Positions 1 to 6,765 of a stretch of 16,860 nucleotides of DNA are shown in pieces (positions within the stretch are counted from its first letter, which is position 1; the number at the start of each line of letters is the position of its first letter). The position numbers and the translations under genes are program-made. The notes below the pieces were generated by a model, which worked only from the letters and a program-made list of their open reading frames with translations, searched no databases and had not been told where the DNA came from. Origin of the DNA: Euryarchaeota archaeon UBA257 (GTDB lineage Archaea; Thermoplasmatota; Poseidoniia; Poseidoniales; Thalassarchaeaceae); the NCBI GenBank assembly GCA_002498985.1, contig DAJO01000055.1, forward strand, positions 1 to 16,860, written 5' to 3'.

Positions 1-843
1 GCACAGAGAAGAGAGATAGTTTCTCGATTCCTTCGAAGATGTGTGACATATGCAGATGCTTCTATTGAAAGAAAAAAATCAAGAAATGAAGACCCCTTAG
101 ATATTTCTAACTGGGAAAATTATAGGCAATTCACCTCATTTTCAGCATCAGAAGTAGAATCTGGTGAATTAGATACATGGCTGGAAGAGGGAGATTATCG
201 AGCAGAACCAAATGGATTTTTTGCTCTTTCCGAAAATAGAGAAAGTTTCAATTTAGAAGATATGTCTCACGAAGAAAGACGAAATTGGTTAGCGTTTTTA
301 CTGATGCCCAGACCTATCTCATTAGTTGCTACCATGAGTGCCAATGGCGTGCACAATCTTGCCCCAATGTCGTCAATAGGGGTAGTTTCTAATTCTCCTC
401 CTTTAATCACAATTAGTCTCTCTAAGAGTCGGGAAGGCAAAGAAAGAGATACTCTAGTAAATCTTAGAAGTCAAGGAATAGGTTCTTCATGTATGATTTT
501 TATTCTTCCCGCTACTCTTGAATCAGCAAAAAATGTTCAACTAACTTCATCCAAGATACCTGCAGATGAATCTGAATGGAATTTAATCGATGAAGAAATG
601 ATTATTGAAAATGAGATGCCAATATTATCTTCGGCAATGGCTGCATTACGTTGTAAGTTAATGGAAATACATCCGTTACCCGGGGGTTCTCTAGCATCTC
701 TAGCGATACTACAAGTAGAATCTATTATATCTTCTAATAATTATTCAGGATTGAACGATATACAGAAATTAATGCAAGTCGATTTCAACAAACTAGGGCC
801 TAGTTCTAGTAAGAACGACTGGAACTTTGAAGTAGATTACTAA
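1..843 (+). CDS. Flavin reductase-like FMN-binding domain protein, 5' end possibly outside window
   Basis: The C-terminal part, from about residue 80 counted from the GTG at 43, matches the flavin reductase-like split-barrel family. It has the start MPRPISLVATMSANGVHNLAP, then SSIGVVSNSPPLITISLS, the usual FMN-phosphate-binding region. Such proteins bind FMN and either reduce flavin with NAD(P)H or act as flavoredoxins in the cytoplasm; the substrate cannot be told here. The barrel is preceded by about 80 charged residues not typical of the family, which is normally near 200 residues. The frame has no stop from base 1 to the GTG at 43 and no clear Shine-Dalgarno precedes that GTG. The real start may therefore lie upstream, and the protein could be a fusion. 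It ends 10 nt before the convergent sepF stop. The domain call is firm and the function is not. Confidence 0.75.
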   Translation, partial: AQRREIVSRFLRRCVTYADASIERKKSRNEDPLDISNWENYRQFTSFSASEVESGELDTWLEEGDYRAEPNGFFALSENRESFNLEDMSHEERRNWLAFLLMPRPISLVATMSANGVHNLAPMSSIGVVSNSPPLITISLSKSREGKERDTLVNLRSQGIGSSCMIFILPATLESAKNVQLTSSKIPADESEWNLIDEEMIIENEMPILSSAMAALRCKLMEIHPLPGGSLASLAILQVESIISSNNYSGLNDIQKLMQVDFNKLGPSSSKNDWNFEVDY

Positions 844-853
844 TATTGACTTT

Positions 854-1327
854 TCATGGTCCGTGTTCCAGTACTTTCATCCCTAATCTATGCTTTTTTG
901 TATCTACTCTCATACCTAATCCTGGAATCATTAAAAGCGAATCATTTTCATTTAGAGAAAAAACTGGTATATTATTAATTTCTCCTAAACTCTCAACTTT
1001 TCTTTTACAAACTTCTTTTTGGCTGGGCATATGAGATAGTGAACTTATATCTACCAAAATCATACTCCCTTTTGAAATTTCATTTTCAATACCATCAAGT
1101 TGAATTCTTTGATATTTATCGGGCTTCAGATAAACTACATTTTTCTTGGCTTGCGTTTTCAATCTTTCCGTTCTTTCAGACCATAGGGGGTCACCTAAAT
1201 CATGAAAATCGGCTCTAGAGCTTGACCTAGGTCCCGGATTTGCTGAAGATTGATTTATTGATGTAGAATCATTAATTATATTCTTCTTTGGATCTGGCAA
1301 ACCAAGTAGTTTGAATAGGTTTACCAT
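854..1327 (-). CDS. sepF: SepF-like cell division protein (DUF552 family)
   Basis: A 157-residue protein built like archaeal SepF, the membrane anchor of the FtsZ ring. Residues 1-10 (MVNLFKLLGL) can form an amphipathic membrane-targeting helix. Residues 11-60 are a polar Pro/Ser-rich linker. Residues 63-142 fit the SepF fold: a strand with ILVDISSL (90-97), a helix with QKEVCKRKVESL (103-114), a strand around PVFSLNENDSLLMIP and a final GLGMRV, matching the usual 'I-x-P-x-G-V-x-I' ending. Expected action is at the inner membrane face at midcell, binding the FtsZ C-terminal tail; ftsZ is not in this window. It begins 8 nt after the stop of the surface-protein gene, so the two are probably co-transcribed. 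The family call rests on pattern recognition without an alignment. Confidence 0.72.
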   Translation of the reverse strand: MVNLFKLLGLPDPKKNIINDSTSINQSSANPGPRSSSRADFHDLGDPLWSERTERLKTQAKKNVVYLKPDKYQRIQLDGIENEISKGSMILVDISSLSHMPSQKEVCKRKVESLGEINNIPVFSLNENDSLLMIPGLGMRVDTKKHRLGMKVLEHGP

Positions 1328-1335
1328 AACCTATC

Positions 1336-4300
1336 CTATTCCTCTTCACCAATTAGTTCTTCTATCTCTGAAGCACTCAAAACCTCATTTACAGCAAGAT
1401 TTTTATCTTCCAAATCTATATCCCCTACTTGGTTATCTGATACCTGTTCATCATCATCTAAAAGTAAATCTTTATCTAATCCATTATTCTTTATCACAGA
1501 TTTATTTTGTTCCTCTTTTATTCTTTTCTTACTGATCTTTTGTTTTTTCCTATCTTCGCTAAATGGGTCATAATCGGGGTCATCAAATGCGTCATCAATT
1601 GATCCTTTGGAAGGTACTCTGTATTCATCATGTTCAGTTTCTTTCCTTTTCTTCATTATCACTGGTGCAGCTACAATAGATAAAATTAAGACAATAACAA
1701 TTAGAATTCCTATTGGGCTCATTATGAAACTTGTAATTGTAAATGGTTTTTCTTCTACCTGTATAGTAATTCTCATTGAATCAGTAGTGTCTCCATCATC
1801 TACAGTTAGTTGTACAACAATACTACCTGCGTTATTGAATTGCCATTCTACAATTTTTCCAAGTATATCTTCATCATTAGTTTTATCTCCATCACCATCA
1901 CTATCTTTTGAAATATCCATATCCCAAGAATAGATCATATTTTCCATATCATATAATGAGTCTGTTGTTCCATTTCCTGTCAATATAACTAAATCTCCTG
2001 ATATTGGATTGTAATCACTAGGTGACCCAATTCCTACACTTGGTTTCATATTTCTGACATCAATATTGATTTCTACACTTGCTACAGCGCCGTCATTATC
2101 AGTAACATGAAAAACTATTTTCTCAGGAGCTGTATTAGAATCTGGCCAAGAATATATCAAATTAAATGATTCAATGTCACAATCATCAATTTCTGAACCT
2201 TGATTATCAGAGTTTACTAATGGGTCTAAATCATAGCAAGGAACTAATGTCTCTAAATCGTTTAGCGTATCATCTGCTATTATCGACATTTCTACGTTTT
2301 GATCTTCAGCAACTGGAAGGGGCTGGGAAAATGGCCTGATAGTAGGTTCTACATTATTTACTCTAAATGGGACTGTCATCAAATCTGTACTTTCATCATC
2401 ATCATCGAACACCTGGAATGTTGCTATATGTTGACCATCAGTTTCGTATATCGCTTCAATTTGGCTTATCGCCGTATTTTGTTGAATAATCTCTAAATCA
2501 GGTTTTTCTTCAGCATCTGGTGCCCATACATGCCTCAATGAAGACATATCATTTTCTGAATCCTCTGCCCAACCTCTAATTGTAAGTTGATCTCCTTCAT
2601 TTACTGTGTATAGTCCAAATGAGTTAGGAATAAGTCTGTTACCTTCGAATTTTACTTCCCATTCAGGATTATAAGGTGCAATATTGGTGACTTCTATCGT
2701 ATATTCCTCTGTGATTGTTGCTCCATCATCATCTGTAGCATCAACTTGGATAGTATATGGTCCTTCTTGATCTAAAGTAACTGTACATTTTATTCCTAAC
2801 GTTGTACCCTGTTCACATGGAGCATTCCACACAATATCTACAGGAGCATCTGGTGTTTGTGTATCTTGATCTATTCTTTCTGTAATCTCAAATGTTATCG
2901 GTGAAAGAACGGGTATAGTATCAGAATCTGCTACTAGAACAATCTCTGGATTTCTATTTAAAATGGTTATATCGCTACTAACTGAATGGAAATCATTTTC
3001 TCCATCAGTAACTACCATATTGACAGTGAAAATTCCGTCATCATCCCAGGTATATTCGTAAATACAATCAGTTTCTTCTGATGAAACAATATCGCCCTCT
3101 AAACTCTCTAATGAAAATGTACAATAGAAATCTCCTCCATCTGGATCATAAGAATTTGTCCCGCTAATTAACACCTCATTGAGAGTCAACATTTCCTCTG
3201 CCAATGATAATAAGGCAACTGGAATGGACCCTATAAAAAGTGTAAAATCTCCTTCATTATTCGTCAAATCTCCATCATTAATGTTGATATTAAATGAGGT
3301 TGTAGTTTCACCAAATGGCTGATTTGAAGGTACTAACCAAGATACTTCTACTCTTGCTTCTTCGAGGCTTGAAAGTGCAGGAATATTAGCATTCGTTATA
3401 GTTCCATCTGGCCCCTCTATCTGAAGAATAGTTGGAGGAGAAACTCTCAATCCTCTATTTATGACAGGAATGCTAAATACTATAGAATCATCTCTGATGG
3501 CATTAAAACCTACATTTTCATCTAAAGTCAATGTCGAGTTTTCTCTTGTTCTTTCTACAGATACACCATCCTGATTCACATATAAGTCAATTTCATATAC
3601 GTCTGGATCTATTGTTATGGTACTTGCGCCAATTATAGGATTCTGACTATTTATCCACGCTAAAATTCCATGACTTCCAAGGTCATCCCCTGAGTTTGAA
3701 TTATCGCCATAAATACCAGTGTTGAAAGTAACATGAGCACTTCCATTTGATGATGTGGTAATTGTCTGAATATCCCCTTCTATCTCGTATCTAAATTGTA
3801 ACTGCTCATTAGCAACAGGGTTTCCGTTATTATTACTAACATTTATCCATGCTGATATGTCCATATCAATTGGCGATAGAGGGAATTCTACATCGATATT
3901 TATCACTTTTTGTCTACTTGCATACTGATAAGAAGAAAGTGAATGAACTGCTGTAAATCCTAAACTTTCAATTGTTTCCATTTTGACATCTCCTCTAACA
4001 GCAGGGCAAAACCATTTGTATCCAGTATCTTCTCCATCTGCATTTGTACTAGATATATTGTAAGAAGTGGCACAACTAGCATAACTGACTCCTGAAAATC
4101 CCTGACTAACTACTTCGTAGTTTGCATTCCTTTGCGAAACGGTATCATCTGGAATATCTACATAATCACTAGATCCTGCATAGGTTGTGGTTGCAGTGTA
4201 ATCTTGGCTCCATGACTCTCCTACTGAAATTGGAAAATCATAACCTTCTAGTGGTGGCGAATAACTTTGATCAACTTCTAGAGTTCCAACTGAAACGTCA

Positions 4301-4803
4301 ACACACCACCAAAGAAAATCTCTACAGAAATTAATATCGATTGTTGCTTCCTGAGATACAGTTGCTAAATCAGAAGCCCTAATTATTGAAACAGTATCCA
4401 TATTGACTTCCAAGTCTCCTGGTTGACCATCTAAATCGATATTATTTGCTTCATAATAGCCTTGAGATTCTACTTTGTAAACTAAGCTAGAACTGTTATC
4501 CACTGTTGTGAGATAAATATCTGTTACAGTACTTACAAGTGTCCCAGTCAATGTCTGTAAGTTAGTATTTACACCAGAATCGACAATAAAGTCAACCATA
4601 TCAAGATATCCGTTGTAGTTCCATGTATCAGCAATTTTCCAAGTTGGAATATCTATCAAATTATTATTTCTTGATATTGATTCAATCTTCATTTCGTTTT
4701 CTTCATCTAATTGCAGATGTTTTTCTGGTACGTAAATACCTGAAAAAATTGAAAATATTAGTAAAAATACTAAAGAATAAGTCACTGTATCTCGAGAGCG
4801 CAT
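1336..4803 (-). CDS. Giant PKD-domain surface protein with C-terminal membrane anchor and charged cytoplasmic tail
   Basis: A 1155-residue predicted cell-surface protein. Residues 8-25 are a hydrophobic signal or signal anchor. A unique Cys-containing region follows, to about 330. Then come Ig/CARDB-like segments (about 330-535, with phrases such as SNGSAHVTFNTG and SFNININDGDLTNNEGDF) and several PKD-like repeats (about 540-1020), recognisable by GTNSYDPDGG, YTWDDDGIFTVNMVVTDGE, YTIQVDATDDDGA and VVQLTVDDGD. Residues 967-979 (DSDGDGDKTNDED) look like a calcium-binding loop. One membrane helix spans about 1030-1051, followed by KKRK and a roughly 105-residue highly charged tail, so the bulk should face outside. 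Its role is unknown; adhesion, an S-layer-like function or an envelope scaffold are all possible. The ATG lies in the loop of a perfect hairpin. sepF follows 8 nt downstream. Confidence 0.85.
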   Translation of the reverse strand: MRSRDTVTYSLVFLLIFSIFSGIYVPEKHLQLDEENEMKIESISRNNNLIDIPTWKIADTWNYNGYLDMVDFIVDSGVNTNLQTLTGTLVSTVTDIYLTTVDNSSSLVYKVESQGYYEANNIDLDGQPGDLEVNMDTVSIIRASDLATVSQEATIDINFCRDFLWWCVDVSVGTLEVDQSYSPPLEGYDFPISVGESWSQDYTATTTYAGSSDYVDIPDDTVSQRNANYEVVSQGFSGVSYASCATSYNISSTNADGEDTGYKWFCPAVRGDVKMETIESLGFTAVHSLSSYQYASRQKVINIDVEFPLSPIDMDISAWINVSNNNGNPVANEQLQFRYEIEGDIQTITTSSNGSAHVTFNTGIYGDNSNSGDDLGSHGILAWINSQNPIIGASTITIDPDVYEIDLYVNQDGVSVERTRENSTLTLDENVGFNAIRDDSIVFSIPVINRGLRVSPPTILQIEGPDGTITNANIPALSSLEEARVEVSWLVPSNQPFGETTTSFNININDGDLTNNEGDFTLFIGSIPVALLSLAEEMLTLNEVLISGTNSYDPDGGDFYCTFSLESLEGDIVSSEETDCIYEYTWDDDGIFTVNMVVTDGENDFHSVSSDITILNRNPEIVLVADSDTIPVLSPITFEITERIDQDTQTPDAPVDIVWNAPCEQGTTLGIKCTVTLDQEGPYTIQVDATDDDGATITEEYTIEVTNIAPYNPEWEVKFEGNRLIPNSFGLYTVNEGDQLTIRGWAEDSENDMSSLRHVWAPDAEEKPDLEIIQQNTAISQIEAIYETDGQHIATFQVFDDDDESTDLMTVPFRVNNVEPTIRPFSQPLPVAEDQNVEMSIIADDTLNDLETLVPCYDLDPLVNSDNQGSEIDDCDIESFNLIYSWPDSNTAPEKIVFHVTDNDGAVASVEINIDVRNMKPSVGIGSPSDYNPISGDLVILTGNGTTDSLYDMENMIYSWDMDISKDSDGDGDKTNDEDILGKIVEWQFNNAGSIVVQLTVDDGDTTDSMRITIQVEEKPFTITSFIMSPIGILIVIVLILSIVAAPVIMKKRKETEHDEYRVPSKGSIDDAFDDPDYDPFSEDRKKQKISKKRIKEEQNKSVIKNNGLDKDLLLDDDEQVSDNQVGDIDLEDKNLAVNEVLSASEIEELIGEEE

Positions 4804-4813
4804 AGCGCTCTCG
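4793..4813 (-). promoter_or_regulatory. Perfect 8-bp hairpin with the surface-protein start codon in its loop
   Basis: Bases 4793-4800 (CGAGAGCG) and 4806-4813 (CGCTCTCG) are exact reverse complements separated by 5 nt. On the minus strand the loop reads CTATG, whose ATG (4803-4801) is the start codon of the PKD surface-protein gene. The transcript could hide or present the AUG in a GC-rich stem-loop; alternatively the DNA palindrome could bind a dimeric regulator. The structure is seen in the sequence; any regulatory role is inference. Confidence 0.5.
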
Positions 4814-4830
4814 CATGGTTAGACGTTCAT

Positions 4831-4844
4831 CAATCTCGCGATTG
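4831..4844 (-). other. Small GNRA-type stem-loop in the 58-nt tbp/surface-protein gap
   Basis: On the minus strand this reads CAATC-GCGA-GATTG: a 5-bp stem closed by a GCGA tetraloop, 17 nt after the tbp stop codon. It may lie in the tbp 3' region or the leader of the next gene. The stem is short and no T-run follows, so a terminator role is not supported. Confidence 0.25.
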
Positions 4845-4861
4845 CCAAGTCTCTAACTGTT

Positions 4862-5620
4862 TTACAACAAATCAGCAAGTTCGTCCTGTATAAACTGAAC
4901 AGCTTCGAGGATTTCATCCTTGTGTCTTGCACCAGTAATCACCATCTTTCCGCTACCGAAAATCAAGCATACAACTTTAGGATAATCTAATCTGTAGATT
5001 AGTCCTGGAAATTGTTCTGGTTCATATTCAACTTTGTCGAAAGGTAAGTGGAATGTTAAATTATTTAGATTCAATTTCCTCGGCAGTGCTGCAAGAGGTT
5101 CGCCCTCTCTGATACCTCTAATTCTTGAGTCATTAGCTTCCACTTCTTCATCTGTTGCTGCTCTAATTCCTCCACCATCTAAATCGATAACTCTTGTATT
5201 ATTGTCGTCCATTCTAGCGGTCCCATAATAATCCTCGGGGTAGAAAAGGGAATATGTGGCTACCATATTTTGTACCTCTATTTCAACATCTTTTAAGTCC
5301 CATGTATCGATACCTGCTGCTCTTAAATCAGCAGTCATTCTCTCGATTCCAGTATGAATATTTTGTTCATTTTTACCGCCAGTACAAACAGCTCTTCCTG
5401 ATCTGAACATCAGTATTGCAAGTTTTGGGTCGACCACTCTGTAAACGACTCCAGGGAATTGTTCGGGTTCGTATTCACAATTCAATTGAATTGCGATATC
5501 CGGAAGATCTAGTTCTTCCGCGACTCTTGTTGATGCAACTACATTCACTACAGTTAGGCGTTCTTCGTCACTAAGCATATCGCTCGCACTTATGTTTACT
5601 TTATAAAGAATAGTTGTCAT
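4862..5620 (-). CDS. tbp: TATA-box-binding protein (TBP) with a large insertion in the second repeat
   Basis: The basal transcription factor that binds and bends TATA-box DNA and recruits TFB and RNA polymerase. Both TBP repeats are present. Repeat 1 spans about residues 22-104 (VVNVVAST, EYEPEQFPG at 49-57, MFRSG at 71-75). Repeat 2 spans about 113-250 (VQNMVAT at 116-122, EYEPEQFPG at 198-206, IFGSG at 220-224). The four Phe residues expected to wedge into DNA are visible (F55, F72, F204, F221). Archaeal TBPs are usually about 180-190 residues; this one has 252. The excess is an acidic insert of about 56 residues, roughly 126-182, between the first strand and the next helix/strand of repeat 2. 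An extra N-terminal stretch of about 20 residues is also present. The gene lies 20 nt downstream of mevalonate kinase on the same strand. The ATG start is supported by the nearby palindrome and the MVK stop. Confidence 0.93.
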   Translation of the reverse strand: MTTILYKVNISASDMLSDEERLTVVNVVASTRVAEELDLPDIAIQLNCEYEPEQFPGVVYRVVDPKLAILMFRSGRAVCTGGKNEQNIHTGIERMTADLRAAGIDTWDLKDVEIEVQNMVATYSLFYPEDYYGTARMDDNNTRVIDLDGGGIRAATDEEVEANDSRIRGIREGEPLAALPRKLNLNNLTFHLPFDKVEYEPEQFPGLIYRLDYPKVVCLIFGSGKMVITGARHKDEILEAVQFIQDELADLL

Positions 5621-5627
5621 GTAAACG

Positions 5628-5646
5628 AATTAATTTATAATTAATT
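5628..5646 (-). promoter_or_regulatory. Perfect 19-bp AT palindrome upstream of tbp
   Basis: AATTAATT at 5628-5635 and again at 5639-5646 flank TAT. Because AATTAATT is self-complementary, the whole 19 bp is a perfect inverted (and direct) repeat. On the minus strand it contains TTATAAATT, a TATA-box-like core. It overlaps the mevalonate kinase stop codon and ends 7 nt before the tbp ATG. The core is only about 16 nt from the ATG, which is closer than the usual 26 nt to a transcription start, so a standard leaderless promoter is not a clean fit. It could be an operator or an autoregulatory TBP site; it may also be chance in AT-rich DNA. Confidence 0.35.
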
Positions 5647-6645
5647 TCCATTTTTCTTGATATGAACCCCGCTGGAGCCGAATTTCGAGATTAATGGCTT
5701 TCCACCACATAATTCAATTTCTTGAGCCACTCTAGTGGGGTTATCTGTTAGAGCAACCATGCATCCTCCACCCCCTGCTCCTGTAAGTTTTGATCCAAAT
5801 GAATGCGGTCTTGTCGCGGAGACCATTAGGTCTAATAAATCGCTACTAACTCCTAATTTTTTTAACTTCTCATGACAACTGTCCATTGCCATTCCAACTG
5901 CTTCCAGATTCCCCGCTTTTAATGCAGTAAGACCTGCAATAGTAATATTTTCAATTGATTCCATTTCATCATAAAGTTCAGGATTTTGTTTCAATCTTTC
6001 TGCAACACCTGAAACCATTTTACCTGTAGGCGAAGATTGTCCTGTGAAACCTAGGACTAACCATGATTGATTGATATTTTCATGTAATTCCGCATGATGG
6101 ATTGACCAACTTCTTTTCCCTTCAGGGGTCACAAGACTAGTGTCAAAAACATGATCCAATGTGTCTATTCTCTTTCCTGAAACTACAACACATCCTCCAA
6201 GTGAGCTTGCTGCAGAATCAGTTGGGCTAGCTCTTCCTTCTTGAGTAGCAGCTTCTGCTGAATGTCCTATTTTTGATAATTTAATCAAATCTATTTCTTT
6301 ATTGGGTTTTATAAATTGGTGCAGTGCTGCCCCCATCGCATTCGAAAGTGCAGCACTTGATCCAAGTCCTGCTCCAGAAAATAAATCTGATTTAACATCG
6401 ATTCTCAAAGGCTTTCCTTCATAATTAAACAGGTCTTTTATGATGTGTTGTATGTGTGGGTGCTTGTTAGGATCGAATCTTTCAAATCCATCTGTATTGT
6501 ATCTATTATTAATTTCCCAATCCTCAGATTCTTCAATTGTAATTTCAACCCCAGAATCTATGGAAACAGCAACGGCAGGGTGTCCATAAACAACCGCATG
6601 TTCTCCAAACAAAATACACTTACCGGGTGCGAAGGCAGTAGACAC
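5641..6645 (-). CDS. mvk: Mevalonate kinase (GHMP kinase family)
   Basis: Phosphorylates mevalonate with ATP to mevalonate 5-phosphate in the isoprenoid pathway that supplies archaeal ether lipids; cytoplasmic. The 334-residue length is normal. The three GHMP motifs are clear: PGKCILFGEHAVVYG at the N-terminus (K9 expected in the active site), the ATP-binding loop GAGLGSSAAL at 91-100, and KLTGAGGGGC at 286-295. The block EGRASPTDSAASSLGG (136-151) holds the likely catalytic Asp143; the usual form is G-x-x-S-G-x-D, so this variant resembles some archaeal enzymes (inference from memory). The start is a GTG, as no in-frame ATG lies just upstream. It faces the divergent Fe-S oxidoreductase gene across a 120-nt gap and is followed by tbp after 20 nt. 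Phosphomevalonate-type GHMP kinases are the main alternative, but the HAVVYGHPA motif favours mevalonate kinase. Confidence 0.9.
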   Translation of the reverse strand: MSTAFAPGKCILFGEHAVVYGHPAVAVSIDSGVEITIEESEDWEINNRYNTDGFERFDPNKHPHIQHIIKDLFNYEGKPLRIDVKSDLFSGAGLGSSAALSNAMGAALHQFIKPNKEIDLIKLSKIGHSAEAATQEGRASPTDSAASSLGGCVVVSGKRIDTLDHVFDTSLVTPEGKRSWSIHHAELHENINQSWLVLGFTGQSSPTGKMVSGVAERLKQNPELYDEMESIENITIAGLTALKAGNLEAVGMAMDSCHEKLKKLGVSSDLLDLMVSATRPHSFGSKLTGAGGGGCMVALTDNPTRVAQEIELCGGKPLISKFGSSGVHIKKNGN

Positions 6646-6765
6646 AGCCTGTCGGTAGAGGGCATAGGAAATTAGTATTGGGTATGTTCTATCAATCGGT
6701 TAATTGAAAGTATTGTTTCTCTTCCGAGGCGTGTTAGTTTATCGCCAAGTCGGGAGAAATGGATT
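6646..6765. promoter_or_regulatory. Divergent intergenic region between mvk and the Fe-S oxidoreductase gene
   Basis: This 120-nt gap must hold the promoters for both divergent transcription units. A GGGAG Shine-Dalgarno-like site at 6752-6756 sits 9 nt before the ATG at 6766 and supports that start. An imperfectly informative inverted repeat TCAAT-6nt-ATTGA (6692-6707) could be an operator. No convincing TATA box was identified on either strand. The mvk GTG has only a weak CAGG upstream. Confidence 0.45.

Noticed and set aside
846..1034. 62-codon plus-strand frame opposite sepF
   Set aside because: It lies fully opposite the SepF-like gene and its translation shows no recognisable family.
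1861..1920. Repeated TCATCATC/CCATCACC-like tracts in the surface-protein gene
   Set aside because: They encode Asp-rich PKD and calcium-loop segments (DxDxDG) and reflect protein composition rather than a DNA repeat element or CRISPR.
1311..2496. Several plus-strand open frames of 65-108 codons opposite the surface-protein gene
   Set aside because: Low-complexity translations, antisense to a long coherent coding frame with clear PKD repeats; no start signals.
4831..4844. CAATC-GCGA-GATTG as a tbp terminator
   Set aside because: The stem is only 5 bp and lacks a following T-run, so a terminator call is not supported; it is kept only as a low-confidence structure.
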